Source: CAYNJF01 sp964351745
GTDB lineage: Bacteria > Pseudomonadota > Gammaproteobacteria > Berkiellales > Berkiellaceae
DNA length: 33,837 nucleotides
Assembly (NCBI GenBank): GCA_964351745.1
Contig: CAYGPI010000015.1
Location: forward strand, 1 to 33,837
Direction: 5' to 3'
Shown here piece after piece: positions 7,460 to 16,624 of the stretch; the first letter of the stretch is position 1, and every line of letters begins with the position of its first letter. The position numbers and the translations under genes were made by a program. The notes beneath the pieces were generated by a model. It searched no databases. It was not told the DNA's origin and worked only from the letters and a program-made list of their open reading frames with translations.

Positions 7460-8746
7460 ATGCAGCATCAAAGGAAAATATCAGTTGTAGGGCTTGGTTA
7501 CGTAGGATTACCTGTGGCTGTTGCCTTTAGTAAGCTTAGTCAAGTGAAAGGATTTGATGTTGATAGCAATAGAATCAGTAGCTTAAAGGCAGGTCATGAT
7601 TGGACCGATGAAATAACTAGCGAAGAGTTAGAATGTTCCCAAATTGAATTTACAGATAACCTTAATGATTTGATAGGAGCAGATTTTCATATTATTGCTG
7701 TCCCCACTCCTGTAGATGAGAATCATACTCCTGATTTGTTTTTTTTGAAAGAAGCTTCGAGGATGGTTGGATCAATTTTAAAACAAGGGGATATCGTTGT
7801 TTTTGAATCTACCGTTTACCCAGGTGCAACTGAAGAAATTTGCGCTCCGATCCTTGAAAAACATTCTAAGTTAACTTTATCAATAGACTTTAATATAGGT
7901 TACTCTCCAGAAAGGATTAATCCTGGTGACAGGATGCACACTTTCAGTCAAATAACAAAAGTTGTTTCTGCACAAAACCTAATGACTCTAGATATCATTG
8001 CTGATGTTTATGGGTCAGCTATTGAGGCAGGTATCCACAAGGCGTCATCCATTAAAGTAGCAGAGGCGGCAAAGGTAATAGAAAATACCCAGAGAGATCT
8101 TAATATAGCGTTAATGAATGAGTTAGCCATTGTCTTTTCAAAAATGCATATTGATACAGCTGATGTGTTAGAAGCAGCTGGAACAAAGTGGAATTTTATG
8201 CCATTTGCTCCAGGGTTTGTTGGTGGCCATTGTATTGGTGTTGATCCTTACTATTTAACTTTTAAAGCTAAGCAACTCGGATATCGGCCAGAGGTCATAC
8301 TGGCCGGCAGAAAAATTAACGATAATATGGCAAAATATGTGGCTGATGAAGTCATAAAAAAAATGATCCTTGCTGGCTGTCTTATTCACAAAGCCAAAGT
8401 ACTTATTTTAGGATTAACCTTCAAAGAGAATTGTCCAGATCTTCGTAATTCTAAAGTTGTTGATTTAATCTGTGAGCTTAAAAGCTATGGGGTCCAAGTT
8501 GTGGTACATGATCCTTTAGCATGTCCTGAGCAAGCTAAACAATATTATGATATTGAGCTAAGTACATGGGATGAGATTCAAGAGGTAGACGCTATTATTT
8601 TAAGTGTAGCCCATAAAAACTATTTGGAAATGAATATTGTAGAGTTCGATAAAAAATTAAATCATTTAAAATTGATTTTTGATGTCAAATCTAAGCTTGA
8701 TAGAGAGCAACTTGCAGCAAATAATATTAATCTGTGGAGACTGTAG
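7460..8746 (+). CDS. tviB: UDP-N-acetylhexosamine 6-dehydrogenase (TviB/WbpO-type nucleotide sugar dehydrogenase)
   Basis: A 428-residue NAD-dependent dehydrogenase of the UDP-glucose/GDP-mannose dehydrogenase superfamily. The N-terminal Rossmann motif is VVGLGYVGLPVA. The catalytic cysteine is Cys258 in GGHCIGVDPYY, the form typical of TviB/WbpO-type enzymes that oxidise UDP-GlcNAc or UDP-GalNAc to the uronic acid, rather than the GGSCFGKD of Ugd. The C-terminal domain has LGLTFKENCPDLRNSKV. I start at ATG 7460 with GAGATGG upstream, not at the in-frame TTG 7445. It is the first gene of the + strand glycan run, and its stop overlaps the epimerase start. WbpA-like UDP-GlcNAc specificity and UDP-GalNAc specificity cannot be told apart by eye. 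Confidence 0.88.
   Translation: MQHQRKISVVGLGYVGLPVAVAFSKLSQVKGFDVDSNRISSLKAGHDWTDEITSEELECSQIEFTDNLNDLIGADFHIIAVPTPVDENHTPDLFFLKEASRMVGSILKQGDIVVFESTVYPGATEEICAPILEKHSKLTLSIDFNIGYSPERINPGDRMHTFSQITKVVSAQNLMTLDIIADVYGSAIEAGIHKASSIKVAEAAKVIENTQRDLNIALMNELAIVFSKMHIDTADVLEAAGTKWNFMPFAPGFVGGHCIGVDPYYLTFKAKQLGYRPEVILAGRKINDNMAKYVADEVIKKMILAGCLIHKAKVLILGLTFKENCPDLRNSKVVDLICELKSYGVQVVVHDPLACPEQAKQYYDIELSTWDEIQEVDAIILSVAHKNYLEMNIVEFDKKLNHLKLIFDVKSKLDREQLAANNINLWRL
8736..8739 (+). promoter_or_regulatory. Ribosome binding site deciding the GTG start of the epimerase
   Basis: GGAG lies 6 bases before GTG 8746, inside the end of the dehydrogenase gene. It supports GTG 8746 over the in-frame GTG at 8734. 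Confidence 0.65.
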
Positions 8747-9750
8747 TGCATATACTTATCACCGGATGTGCGGGATTTATTGGTTATTGGTTGTCCAAAA
8801 AATGTTTAGAGTATGGGTTTAACGTTCACGGTCTTGATAACCTCAATGACTATTATGATGTGTCTTTAAAAGAGTCCCGTTTAAAACTGCTTATAGAAAG
8901 AGATAGCTTTCATTTTTCTAAAGTAGATATCGCAGATAAAAATGCTTTAGAAAAAATTTTTAAACGCCATGAATTCGATGTGGTTGTAAATTTGGCTGCC
9001 CAAGCGGGCGTTCGCTATTCTTTAACTAACCCTCAAGCATATATTGATTCTAATATTATAGGTTTTACTAATGTTTTAGAGAGTTGCCGGCATCATGCAG
9101 TTAAACATTTAGTTTATGCATCATCAAGTTCCGTTTATGGAGCTAATACAAATTTACCTTTTAGTGTTGAAGACAATGTAGATCATCCTGTTTCTTTATA
9201 TGCTGCGACTAAAAAATCTAATGAGTTAATGGCACATACATATGCTCATTTGTTTCAGCTGCCAGTAACGGGCTTAAGATTTTTTACAGTTTATGGTCCT
9301 TGGGGCCGGCCGGATATGGCTCTTTTCAAATTTGTTGATGCTATCTTTAAAGATAAGCCAATTGATGTTTATAATCATGGGCAGATGGTAAGAGATTTTA
9401 CCTATGTAGAAGATATTGTTGAAGGATTGTTTCGTATACTACAAAAACCACCGAAAGGGGATCCTAAGTGGTCAGGTATGGAGCCGAATCCAGCAACAAG
9501 TTACGCACCATATAGAATATACAATATTGGCCATAATAAACCTGAAACATTAATGGACTTCATAAAAGCTACAGAGTTAGCTGTTGGGAAAAAGGCGATA
9601 TTAAATAAGTTACCTATGCAACCAGGAGACGTCCCAGCAACGCATGCCAATATAGATGCTCTTGTAGAAGACTTTGGCTTTTCGCCTAAGACTTCTATCA
9701 ATGATGGCATTAGTAAATTTGTTGAATGGTATCAGTACTACTATCGGTAA
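8746..9750 (+). CDS. UDP-glucuronate/UDP-uronate 4-epimerase (CapI/LspL-type, extended SDR)
   Basis: 334 residues from GTG 8746. The NAD-binding motif GCAGFIG is near the N-terminus. NLNDYYDV followed by SRLKLL is characteristic of CapI-type UDP-glucuronate 4-epimerases, as is the late stretch APYRIYNIG.NKPETLMDF. The catalytic pair is Tyr152/Lys156 in YAATK, with SSSSVYG before it. The expected reaction is UDP-GlcA to UDP-GalA, using the product of the Ugd encoded at 22526. Because it is directly coupled to the TviB-like dehydrogenase (1-base overlap), it may instead or also interconvert UDP-GlcNAcA and UDP-GalNAcA. Confidence 0.87.
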   Translation: MHILITGCAGFIGYWLSKKCLEYGFNVHGLDNLNDYYDVSLKESRLKLLIERDSFHFSKVDIADKNALEKIFKRHEFDVVVNLAAQAGVRYSLTNPQAYIDSNIIGFTNVLESCRHHAVKHLVYASSSSVYGANTNLPFSVEDNVDHPVSLYAATKKSNELMAHTYAHLFQLPVTGLRFFTVYGPWGRPDMALFKFVDAIFKDKPIDVYNHGQMVRDFTYVEDIVEGLFRILQKPPKGDPKWSGMEPNPATSYAPYRIYNIGHNKPETLMDFIKATELAVGKKAILNKLPMQPGDVPATHANIDALVEDFGFSPKTSINDGISKFVEWYQYYYR

Positions 9751-9776
9751 GACTCGGAAAGGATGATAAGACTGAG

Positions 9777-10520
9777 ATGATAGACCTAGAAACTCTCAAA
9801 GGTAATAAAAATCTTAAATCAAGATCTATTTTAGCACGCTTAAAGAAGATATATATTGATTTAACTAATGTTGACCCAGAACACGGAAAAGCACTAGCTT
9901 ATATTAGAAAATACTGCGTTGAGAGTGGGCAAGTGCTCGATGTCGGTTGTGGATATGGTCGTTTTTTAAAGCCGTTAACTACTCTAGGATATAAGGTAAC
10001 AGGTGTAGAAATTAATGAAGATATTGTCTTAGATCTACAGAAAAAAAATCTAAATAGCATATTACCTCAAGAGTTAGATGTACAAGATAAACAGTACGAT
10101 CTTATTTTAATGTCTCATATTATTGAGCATTTTTCGCCTAATGACCTATTGCCATTCATGGATAACTATTTGTCACGGTTAAAGGTAGGTGGTCATTTAA
10201 TTATATTGACACCTCTATATTCAAACTATTTTTACGATGATTTTGACCATGTTAAGCCTTACCAGCCAGCAGGTATTCAAATGGTCTTTAGTGAGCATAA
10301 AGCCCAAGTTCAATATCAATCTATGCATCATTTGAAATTGGTTGATCTTTGGTTTAGAAAGAGCCCTATCACAACCAGTTTTGTTAAAAGTGCTTATTTA
10401 AACAGCTGGAAGACAAAGTTATATCAAGCGAAGCGAGCTTTCTGGTGTTTGATGTATAGGTTATCTTTTGGTTGGATTGGCCGCCAAGATGGCTGGATCG
10501 GTGTTTTTGAAAAAAAGTAA
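9777..10520 (+). CDS. Class I SAM-dependent methyltransferase
   Basis: 247 residues from ATG 9777. Motif I is VLDVGCGYG (53-61), followed by the post-I acidic residue in GVEIN. Motif IV-like DLILMSHIIEHF and LKVGGHLIILTP complete a Methyltransf_11/23-type fold. An earlier in-frame ATG (9726) lies inside the epimerase gene and is rejected; an AAGGA at 9758-9762 is rather far from 9777. The acceptor is unknown. In Campylobacter two methyltransferases accompany the phosphoramidate genes and give the O-methyl group, so this gene and the one at 11455 are candidates for that step, but sugar O-methylation is equally possible. Confidence 0.8.
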   Translation: MIDLETLKGNKNLKSRSILARLKKIYIDLTNVDPEHGKALAYIRKYCVESGQVLDVGCGYGRFLKPLTTLGYKVTGVEINEDIVLDLQKKNLNSILPQELDVQDKQYDLILMSHIIEHFSPNDLLPFMDNYLSRLKVGGHLIILTPLYSNYFYDDFDHVKPYQPAGIQMVFSEHKAQVQYQSMHHLKLVDLWFRKSPITTSFVKSAYLNSWKTKLYQAKRAFWCLMYRLSFGWIGRQDGWIGVFEKK

Positions 10521-10550
10521 GTGGTGTTTGTAAATTACAGTGAGTGCCTA

Positions 10551-11465
10551 ATGAAATACAGCCCTGTCGCCTTATTCATTTTCAACCGACCGGAACACAC
10601 TCGGCTAGCTTTGCAGTCGTTGCAAGAAAGTGAGCTGGCTGAAAAAACGAATTTATTCATATTCAGCGATGGCCCTCGAACACAAAATGACGTAGAAAAA
10701 ATTAATGAAACAAGAGCTCTCTTTGATGATCTGAAGGGCTTTAAATCAGTTCAACTGATTGCTCGTGAGGAAAATAGAGGACTTGCTAATAATATTGTGG
10801 CCGGTGTTTCTGAGCTTTTACAAGACCATGAGTCGGTGATCGTCTTAGAAGATGACTTGGTTTTATCAAAGTATTTTTTAACCTATATGAATGATGCTTT
10901 GAATAAATACAGAGATGACGAGCAAGTTTGCTCCATTCATGGTTATAGTTTTCCCACACAACAGCCTTTACCTAATCTGTTCTTCCTCAAAGGCGCCGAT
11001 TGTTGGGGATGGGCTACTTGGCGCAACGCTTGGGCATCCTTTGAGCCGGATGGCAAAAAACTTTTAGATGACATTCTGAGCAAAGGCTTAAGCCATGAGT
11101 TTGATATGGAGGGTGTGGTAGCCTATACCCAGATGCTTCGCGATCAAGTCGCGGGCAAGAATAATTCATGGGCTATTCGTTGGCATGCCTCAACTTTCCT
11201 TAAAAATCAGCTTTGCTTATTTTCAGGTCAAAGCTTAGTCAACAATATTGGGAATGATAACTCAGGCCAACATTGTGAAACAACCGATGCTTACTCTACA
11301 GAGGTCGCTCAAAAGCCCATCAATTTAGATGATATTCCAGTTGCCGAAAGCCTTGAAGCTAAAGAAATCATCAAATCTTACTATCGCTCAATTAAGCCAT
11401 CACTGTTTTCAAGAGTTGTCGTTAGACTAAAAAAAGAATTAGGGTTGGCTCAATATGCAAAATAA
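10551..11465 (+). CDS. Glycosyltransferase, GT-A fold (GT2/GNT-I-like)
   Basis: 304 residues starting at ATG 10551 (M-K-Y-S-P-V-A-L-F-I-F-N-R-P), with GTGAG 6 bases upstream. SDGPR early on and the metal-binding VLEDD (Glu100-Asp101-Asp102) are the GT-A donor-site signature; CWGWATWRNAW is a further conserved stretch in this group. It should transfer a sugar from a nucleotide donor on the cytoplasmic face. The donor and acceptor are not predictable. It overlaps the next gene by 11 bases. Confidence 0.8.
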   Translation: MKYSPVALFIFNRPEHTRLALQSLQESELAEKTNLFIFSDGPRTQNDVEKINETRALFDDLKGFKSVQLIAREENRGLANNIVAGVSELLQDHESVIVLEDDLVLSKYFLTYMNDALNKYRDDEQVCSIHGYSFPTQQPLPNLFFLKGADCWGWATWRNAWASFEPDGKKLLDDILSKGLSHEFDMEGVVAYTQMLRDQVAGKNNSWAIRWHASTFLKNQLCLFSGQSLVNNIGNDNSGQHCETTDAYSTEVAQKPINLDDIPVAESLEAKEIIKSYYRSIKPSLFSRVVVRLKKELGLAQYAK

Positions 11466-12273
11466 TCTGCTGAAGAAAGTTGTACCGCCTGTCTTGACCC
11501 AAGCTTATCGAGGGTTAATGGCCAAGCGTTTAGGGCATGGTGTTTATACAGGGCCTTATGAACATTGGGATAAAGCCTTAGAGCATGCCCAAGGATATGA
11601 AAGCAAAACTATCCTCGACTTTTCTTTAGAAGCCATTGCTAAAGCAAAAACCGCTGGCGTTGGTTTTGAAAGAGACGGTATTTATATTGAAAGAAACGAT
11701 TATGCATATCCCATGATAGCCTACCTAGCGAAAAAGGCCTTACACAATGATGGGCAACTAAATATCATTGATTTTGGTGGTGGTTTAGGTAGTAGTTATT
11801 TTCAATGTAAGCAATTTTTTGGGAGCAGCATTCACTTTAACTGGCAAGTCGTTGAACAAAAACATTTTGTAGAGAAAGGAAGGTCGTTAGCTTTATGTGA
11901 TCAACTAAGCTTTGTTGAATCTCTAGAATCATGTACTAGAGAGGCCAACGATCTTTTACTTATTTCAGGTGTCCTTCAATATTTGGAGAAACCTTTTGAA
12001 ATTTTAAAGCAGGCTAGAGAACTTAAGTTCAAATCTTTGCTAATTGATAGAACACCAGTCATAGATGGCTCTAAACATAAATTGATGATTCAACATGTGC
12101 CAAAGAGTCTTTATCAAGCTAGTTACCCGTCATGGTTATTTTCGAAAGAATGTTTTCTTCAAGAGATCACTAAAATTGGCGATCTCTCTGATAGCTTTTC
12201 TGCGATTGATGGTCGAATTCAAACCTTGAGTCTAGATATTCAGTTTGAGGGCTATATGGTAGATATCGTATGA
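11455..12273 (+). CDS. Putative methyltransferase (TIGR04325/LIC12133-like)
   Basis: 272 residues. The N-terminal YTGPYEHWDKALEHAQGY and the SAM-loop-like NIIDFGGGLGSSY (103-115) match my memory of the putative methyltransferase family TIGR04325, common in LPS and capsule loci; the family name is recalled, not searched. LLLISGVLQYLEKPFEILKQ is the motif IV/V region. The start overlaps the previous stop, and the stop overlaps the next start by ATGA, so it sits in a coupled chain. Likely target: a sugar hydroxyl, or the phosphoramidate, of the glycan made here. Confidence 0.68.
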   Translation: MQNNLLKKVVPPVLTQAYRGLMAKRLGHGVYTGPYEHWDKALEHAQGYESKTILDFSLEAIAKAKTAGVGFERDGIYIERNDYAYPMIAYLAKKALHNDGQLNIIDFGGGLGSSYFQCKQFFGSSIHFNWQVVEQKHFVEKGRSLALCDQLSFVESLESCTREANDLLLISGVLQYLEKPFEILKQARELKFKSLLIDRTPVIDGSKHKLMIQHVPKSLYQASYPSWLFSKECFLQEITKIGDLSDSFSAIDGRIQTLSLDIQFEGYMVDIV

Positions 12274-13244
12274 ATCATTACTGCACTTTGTTTGATATTC
12301 GCTATCTCTCAAGAGGTTTGGCGCTGTATGAGTCCCTAGTCAATACTGGGGCAACTTTTCACTTATATATTTTTCCATTTTGTGAGCAATCTCAACAGGC
12401 GTTGCAATCTCTTTCCTTAGAGCATGTGACGCTTGTCTCTCAATCTCAATTTGAAACACCAGCTTTGTTAGCCGTCAAGAAAGACAGAAGTGCAGGGGAG
12501 TACTGTTGGACTTGCACCCCCGCTATTATAGAGCATGTTTTACGCAATTATGCTTGTGATAGTTGTACTTATCTAGATGCCGATCTTTATTTTTTTGCGG
12601 ATCCAAATATTCTGATAGAGGAAATGGGTGAACAATCCATTCTAATCACAGAGCATCGTTACACACCTAAGTACGATAATGCAGACTTAAGTGGGATTTA
12701 TTGTGTTCAGTTTATGTGTTTTAAAAACGACGAGGCAGGATTAAAAGTTCTATATTGGTGGAGAGATCGATGCTTGGCATGGTGTTTCGATAGAGTTGAG
12801 CCTGGCTTGTTTGGGGATCAAAAGTATTTAGATGACTGGACTTCTCGCTTTGAAGGCGTGCATGTTCTTAAAAATCTAGGTGGTGGGTTAGCTCCTTGGA
12901 ATATTCAGCAATATGAGCTAAATCAAGAAGGCCGCGAGATTGTTGGGCAAGATGTCAATGGGCAACGGTTTAAAGCCATTTTCTATCATTTCCATCAACT
13001 TAAATTTATTGCCAACGATAAACTTGATCTGGGCGGCTATCAATTGAGCCAAGAAGTTATCCGTTATATTTACAAGCCCTATATCCAACATTTAAAAAGT
13101 ATTGAGTCACTCAATATGTACCCTTTTAAATCGATGAATATTCATGGTAAGGTTGCGCAAAAATCAAGTGTTTTAGTTGCTATAAAACGTTGGCTTCGAG
13201 GAAACTATAATGTCTTTTCACTGAGGAGGTTGTGTGATGGCTGA
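12270..13244 (+). CDS. Glycosyltransferase, GT8-like
   Basis: 324 residues. The metal-binding DXD is Asp103-Ala-Asp105 in YLDADLYFF, preceded by the TPAIIEHVL helix, and FGDQKYLDDW later resembles the GT8/GT-A acceptor region. No membrane helix is evident. The start overlaps the upstream stop (ATGA) and the end overlaps the ketoisomerase start by 8 bases. It is one of the transferases that would assemble the repeat unit; the sugar is unknown. Confidence 0.72.
   Translation: MNHYCTLFDIRYLSRGLALYESLVNTGATFHLYIFPFCEQSQQALQSLSLEHVTLVSQSQFETPALLAVKKDRSAGEYCWTCTPAIIEHVLRNYACDSCTYLDADLYFFADPNILIEEMGEQSILITEHRYTPKYDNADLSGIYCVQFMCFKNDEAGLKVLYWWRDRCLAWCFDRVEPGLFGDQKYLDDWTSRFEGVHVLKNLGGGLAPWNIQQYELNQEGREIVGQDVNGQRFKAIFYHFHQLKFIANDKLDLGGYQLSQEVIRYIYKPYIQHLKSIESLNMYPFKSMNIHGKVAQKSSVLVAIKRWLRGNYNVFSLRRLCDG
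13224..13230 (+). promoter_or_regulatory. Consensus Shine-Dalgarno for the sugar ketoisomerase
   Basis: AGGAGGT lies 6 bases before ATG 13237 and chooses it over GTG 13234. It is the strongest ribosome binding site I see in the window. Confidence 0.8.
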
Positions 13245-13596
13245 ATTAATGGCCTTGCCTACGTTTCGAGATGAGCGTGGTGCATTAACTGTCTTAGAGA
13301 AGAAATTACCTTTTGAAGTTAAACGTGTTTATTGGATGCACGATTTGAACGGAGAAGATCGAGGTGGGCACCGTCACCTTAAAACCACACAGGCTTTAGT
13401 TTGTCTACATGGCTCATGTGAGGTTTTGATCCAATACAAGGGGGAGCAGAACTTTTCATTAAAGAGCCCAGAACAGTGTCTTATCTTAAATCCTGAAGAT
13501 TGGCACTTGATTCAAAAAATAGCTCCTCACAGTGTTTTAATGGTTTTAGCGTCGCACGAATATGATGCGAGTGACTATAGGACAGATCCGTTATGA
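13237..13596 (+). CDS. fdtA: dTDP-4-keto-6-deoxyglucose 3,4-ketoisomerase (FdtA/QdtA, WxcM-like cupin)
   Basis: A 119-residue single-domain cupin. RGGHRHLKTTQALVCLHG contains the conserved His pair (His45, His47) expected at the active site, and the length is typical. It isomerises dTDP-4-keto-6-deoxyglucose, the RmlB product, to the 3-keto sugar. FdtA gives the galacto and QdtA the gluco configuration; I cannot decide between them by eye. It is followed with ATGA overlap by the matching aminotransferase, so the product is dTDP-Fuc3N or dTDP-Qui3N. Confidence 0.87.
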   Translation: MAELMALPTFRDERGALTVLEKKLPFEVKRVYWMHDLNGEDRGGHRHLKTTQALVCLHGSCEVLIQYKGEQNFSLKSPEQCLILNPEDWHLIQKIAPHSVLMVLASHEYDASDYRTDPL

Positions 13597-14678
13597 TTGA
13601 ATATGAAAATTTAGGACGAACAAATCAGTCCTTTATGCAAGAGTTTGAATTGAAAGCCAAGCAAGTTATTCATTCTGGTTGGTATATTTTAGGTCAAGAG
13701 CTTCAAGCCTTTGAAGAGAATTTTGCAAGTTATTTAGGTGTGAAACATTGTGTTGGTGTCGCTAGCGGTCTTGATGCTTTGAAGATATCCTTAAAGGTTT
13801 TAGATTTGCCCAAAGGTAGTGAAGTGATTGTGGCGTCTAATAGTTATATCGCCACGGTCTTAGCCATTATAGAGTGTGGTTTAAAACCAGTTTTAGTTGA
13901 GCCGTCTATTGATGATTATAACATCGATATTCGTCAAATTGAGAAACATATCACCTCTAAAACGAAAGCTATCTTGCCTGTTCACTTATATGGTTATGCC
14001 TGTGATATGAAAGCAATCATGGCCTTAGCAAAAGAGCGCGACTTAAAGATTGTTGAAGACTGTGCTCAAGCTCATGGGGCTAAACATGATGGGCAAATGG
14101 TGGGTACCTTTGGCGATTGTAATGCTTGGAGCTTTTACCCAACTAAAAACCTGGGTGCTCTAGGTGATGGTGGCGCCATCACAACGAATGACGAAACCTT
14201 AGCAAAGCGATGCAGACAGTTAAGAAACTATGGCTCTTCTATCAAATATCATAATGAGCGATTAGGTTATAACTCCAGGCTTGATGAAATCCAAGCTGCT
14301 TTCTTAAATGTTAAATTGGCTGCTTTAGATCAAATGACGCAACATAAGCAAGCCTTAGCTAAAAGTTACCACGACTCTTTAAGTTCGACATACCAAAAGC
14401 CCGGTTACGATGAGATGTCATCGGTCTATCATATTTATCCAGTGCGTATATCAGATAGAGATAAAATGAAGGCGCATCTATTAGAGCTAGGATTAAAAAC
14501 AGAAGTTCATTATCCAATCCCACCGTATAAACAAAATGCTTTGGCGGGGATGTTTGATGGGCATTTTCCTATCTCAGATGAGATTCATCAGACTGTTCTA
14601 AGTTTACCTATATCGTATGGTCACACCCAACAAGATATTAAACAAGTCATCACGATAATGAATGGGGCTATTTTATGA
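13593..14678 (+). CDS. fdtB: PLP-dependent sugar aminotransferase (FdtB/QdtB, DegT/DnrJ/EryC1 family)
   Basis: 361 residues. The internal-aldimine lysine is Lys185 in SFYPTKNLGALGDGGA, and EDCAQAHGA is the cofactor-binding Asp motif; NYGS...YNSRLDEIQAA is a further family signature. It aminates C3 of the keto sugar from FdtA. It overlaps by ATGA at both ends with fdtA and rmlA. No FdtC/QdtC-type N-acyltransferase gene is present in the window, so the acylating step must be encoded elsewhere or the amine stays free. Confidence 0.9.
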   Translation: MIEYENLGRTNQSFMQEFELKAKQVIHSGWYILGQELQAFEENFASYLGVKHCVGVASGLDALKISLKVLDLPKGSEVIVASNSYIATVLAIIECGLKPVLVEPSIDDYNIDIRQIEKHITSKTKAILPVHLYGYACDMKAIMALAKERDLKIVEDCAQAHGAKHDGQMVGTFGDCNAWSFYPTKNLGALGDGGAITTNDETLAKRCRQLRNYGSSIKYHNERLGYNSRLDEIQAAFLNVKLAALDQMTQHKQALAKSYHDSLSSTYQKPGYDEMSSVYHIYPVRISDRDKMKAHLLELGLKTEVHYPIPPYKQNALAGMFDGHFPISDEIHQTVLSLPISYGHTQQDIKQVITIMNGAIL

Positions 14679-15547
14679 AAGGCATTATCTTAGCCGGGGG
14701 TTTAGGGACAAGACTCTATCCTCTCACACAGATTACCTCAAAACATTTGCTACCTATTTATGATAAGCCGATGATTTATTATTCCCTGTCAGTTCTAATG
14801 CTAGCGGGGTTGCAAGAAATCTTGTTAATTTCAACGCCTGATGACTTGCCTCAATACAAAAAGCTACTTGGTGACGGTAGTCAACTGGGTCTTCACATTG
14901 ATTATGTCGCCCAGTCCCAACCAAAAGGTATTGCTGATGCATTTATCCTTGGTGAGTCCTTTATTGGGCAAGATTCTGTCGCTTTGATCTTAGGCGACAA
15001 TATATTCTATGGTGATGGTTTGCCTGCGATTTTAAATAAGCATCGATCTCTAGAGCAAGGCGCTAGTATCTTTGCTTATTATGTCAATGATCCTTCTCGA
15101 TATGGCGTGATAGAGTTTAAAGATGGCCTGCCGACTGTTATCAAAGAGAAACCAAAACAAACGCACTCCAACTGGGCTGTTACAGGGCTCTATTTCTATG
15201 ATAACCAAGTGGTTGATATTGCAAAACACCTCCAACCCTCAAATCGAGGTGAGCTTGAAATCACCGATGTGAATAATGTTTATTTAGAGAATAAACAATT
15301 AACAGTTGAGCAGTTTGGTAGAGGGATGGCATGGCTTGATACAGGAACTCATGAAAGCCTGCTGCAAGCAAGTCAGTTTGTAGAAGTCATCGAATCTAGG
15401 CAGGGCCTTAAAATTGCTTGTCTTGAGGAAATCGCCTATCGCAAAGGTTTCATTGGCATGCAGCAGCTGCAATCACAAGCTGAAAAATGGGGCTCCAGTC
15501 AATACGGTGAATATTTGCAACGGTATATTTCAAGGGAGCTTTTGTGA
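14675..15547 (+). CDS. rmlA: Glucose-1-phosphate thymidylyltransferase
   Basis: 290 residues, the normal RmlA length. MKGIILAGGLGTRLYPLT is the nucleotide loop, SKHLLPIYDKPMIYY the sugar-binding lysine region, and LILGDNIFYG the metal-binding Asp motif. It makes dTDP-glucose from glucose-1-phosphate and dTTP. It is coupled by a 4-base ATGA overlap to fdtB and by GTGA to rmlB. Confidence 0.95.
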   Translation: MKGIILAGGLGTRLYPLTQITSKHLLPIYDKPMIYYSLSVLMLAGLQEILLISTPDDLPQYKKLLGDGSQLGLHIDYVAQSQPKGIADAFILGESFIGQDSVALILGDNIFYGDGLPAILNKHRSLEQGASIFAYYVNDPSRYGVIEFKDGLPTVIKEKPKQTHSNWAVTGLYFYDNQVVDIAKHLQPSNRGELEITDVNNVYLENKQLTVEQFGRGMAWLDTGTHESLLQASQFVEVIESRQGLKIACLEEIAYRKGFIGMQQLQSQAEKWGSSQYGEYLQRYISRELL

Positions 15548-16545
15548 GAACTTTATTAGTCACGGGTGGAGCTGGCTTCATTGGTAGTCATTTGATAGAT
15601 CATTTACTTGAAACGTATCCAGATTACAAAATTATAAACGTAGACAAGCTGACGTACGCTGGCAATTTAGAAAATCTTAAAAAGGCCTCACAAAATGCCA
15701 GGTATCACTTTATTCAAGCAGATATTAATGACAAACCTCAGTTAGATCATTTGTTCTCTACCTATGATTTTTATGGGATCTTTCATTTAGCCGCGGAATC
15801 ACACGTTGATAATTCCATTAAAGGGCCTGGCGAATTTATTCAAACGAACATCTGTGGCACGTTTCAGTTGCTTGAAAAGGCTAGAGAGCGACATGCTCAA
15901 AATAAGCCTATTCGCTTTCTTCATGTCTCAACCGATGAAGTCTACGGTAGTTTAGGTGAGACCGGATTTTTTACTGAAACAAGTCAATACCAACCTAATT
16001 CTCCCTATAGTGCTAGTAAGGCCTCTAGTGATATGTTGGTTAGGAGTTATTTTAAAACGTATGGCTTAGATACTGTGATATCTAATTGCTCGAATAACTT
16101 TGGGCCAAGACAGCACCATGAAAAACTCATCCCAACGGTGATTACCAAGGCCATAGCTGGTCAAAGTATCCCTGTCTATGGGCAAGGGCTTAATGTTAGA
16201 GATTGGCTCTATGTCACAGAGCATTGTAAAGCCTTAGACTTGGTTTTTCATCAAGGAAGCTCTGGAGAAGTCTACAATATTGGAACTCACCACGAGTTGA
16301 GCAACATTGAGCTTGTTCGCCATATCTGTAAAATATTAGATCGATTAGTACCGGGTCAAAATTCTTTTGAAGATCAGATTGTTTTTGTTGATGATAGGGC
16401 AGGGCATGATTTTAGATATGCCATCGATGCTAGTAAAATAAAGCAGCTCGGTTGGCAAGATGCTCAAGATTTTGAAGGTCATTTAGAAAAGACATTAGTC
16501 TGGTATTTAGATCACATGAGCGAGAGTATGAGTTTAACAGCTTGA
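15544..16545 (+). CDS. rmlB: dTDP-glucose 4,6-dehydratase
   Basis: 333 residues from GTG 15544, which overlaps the rmlA stop (GTGA). TGGAGFIGSHL is the NAD loop, STDEVYG the catalytic Thr-Asp-Glu, and YSASK (Tyr155, Lys159) the catalytic pair. It makes dTDP-4-keto-6-deoxyglucose. RmlC and RmlD are absent, so here the intermediate feeds the Fdt pair rather than L-rhamnose. Its last 15 or so codons recur, degenerate, at about 18257-18310 on the far side of the AbiE cassette. Confidence 0.95.
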   Translation: MRTLLVTGGAGFIGSHLIDHLLETYPDYKIINVDKLTYAGNLENLKKASQNARYHFIQADINDKPQLDHLFSTYDFYGIFHLAAESHVDNSIKGPGEFIQTNICGTFQLLEKARERHAQNKPIRFLHVSTDEVYGSLGETGFFTETSQYQPNSPYSASKASSDMLVRSYFKTYGLDTVISNCSNNFGPRQHHEKLIPTVITKAIAGQSIPVYGQGLNVRDWLYVTEHCKALDLVFHQGSSGEVYNIGTHHELSNIELVRHICKILDRLVPGQNSFEDQIVFVDDRAGHDFRYAIDASKIKQLGWQDAQDFEGHLEKTLVWYLDHMSESMSLTA

Positions 16546-16594
16546 TTTTCAAATGAGCGCTAGTTTAAACATGTTTTTTGATAAAAATATGACT

Positions 16595-16624
16595 GCCCCT
16601 TTCGAAATTAATTATTTAAGGGGC
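16595..16624. terminator. Candidate stem-loop between convergent rmlB and abiEii
   Basis: GCCCCTT (16595-16601) pairs with AAGGGGC (16618-16624) around a 16-base loop that can itself form a short AAAT/ATTT stem. It sits between two convergent genes and overlaps the abiEii stop. There is no immediate T-run on either strand, so an intrinsic terminator is only tentative. Confidence 0.35.

Noticed and set aside
13237..16545. L-rhamnose biosynthesis operon
   Set aside because: RmlC and RmlD are absent; FdtA and FdtB take the RmlB product instead.
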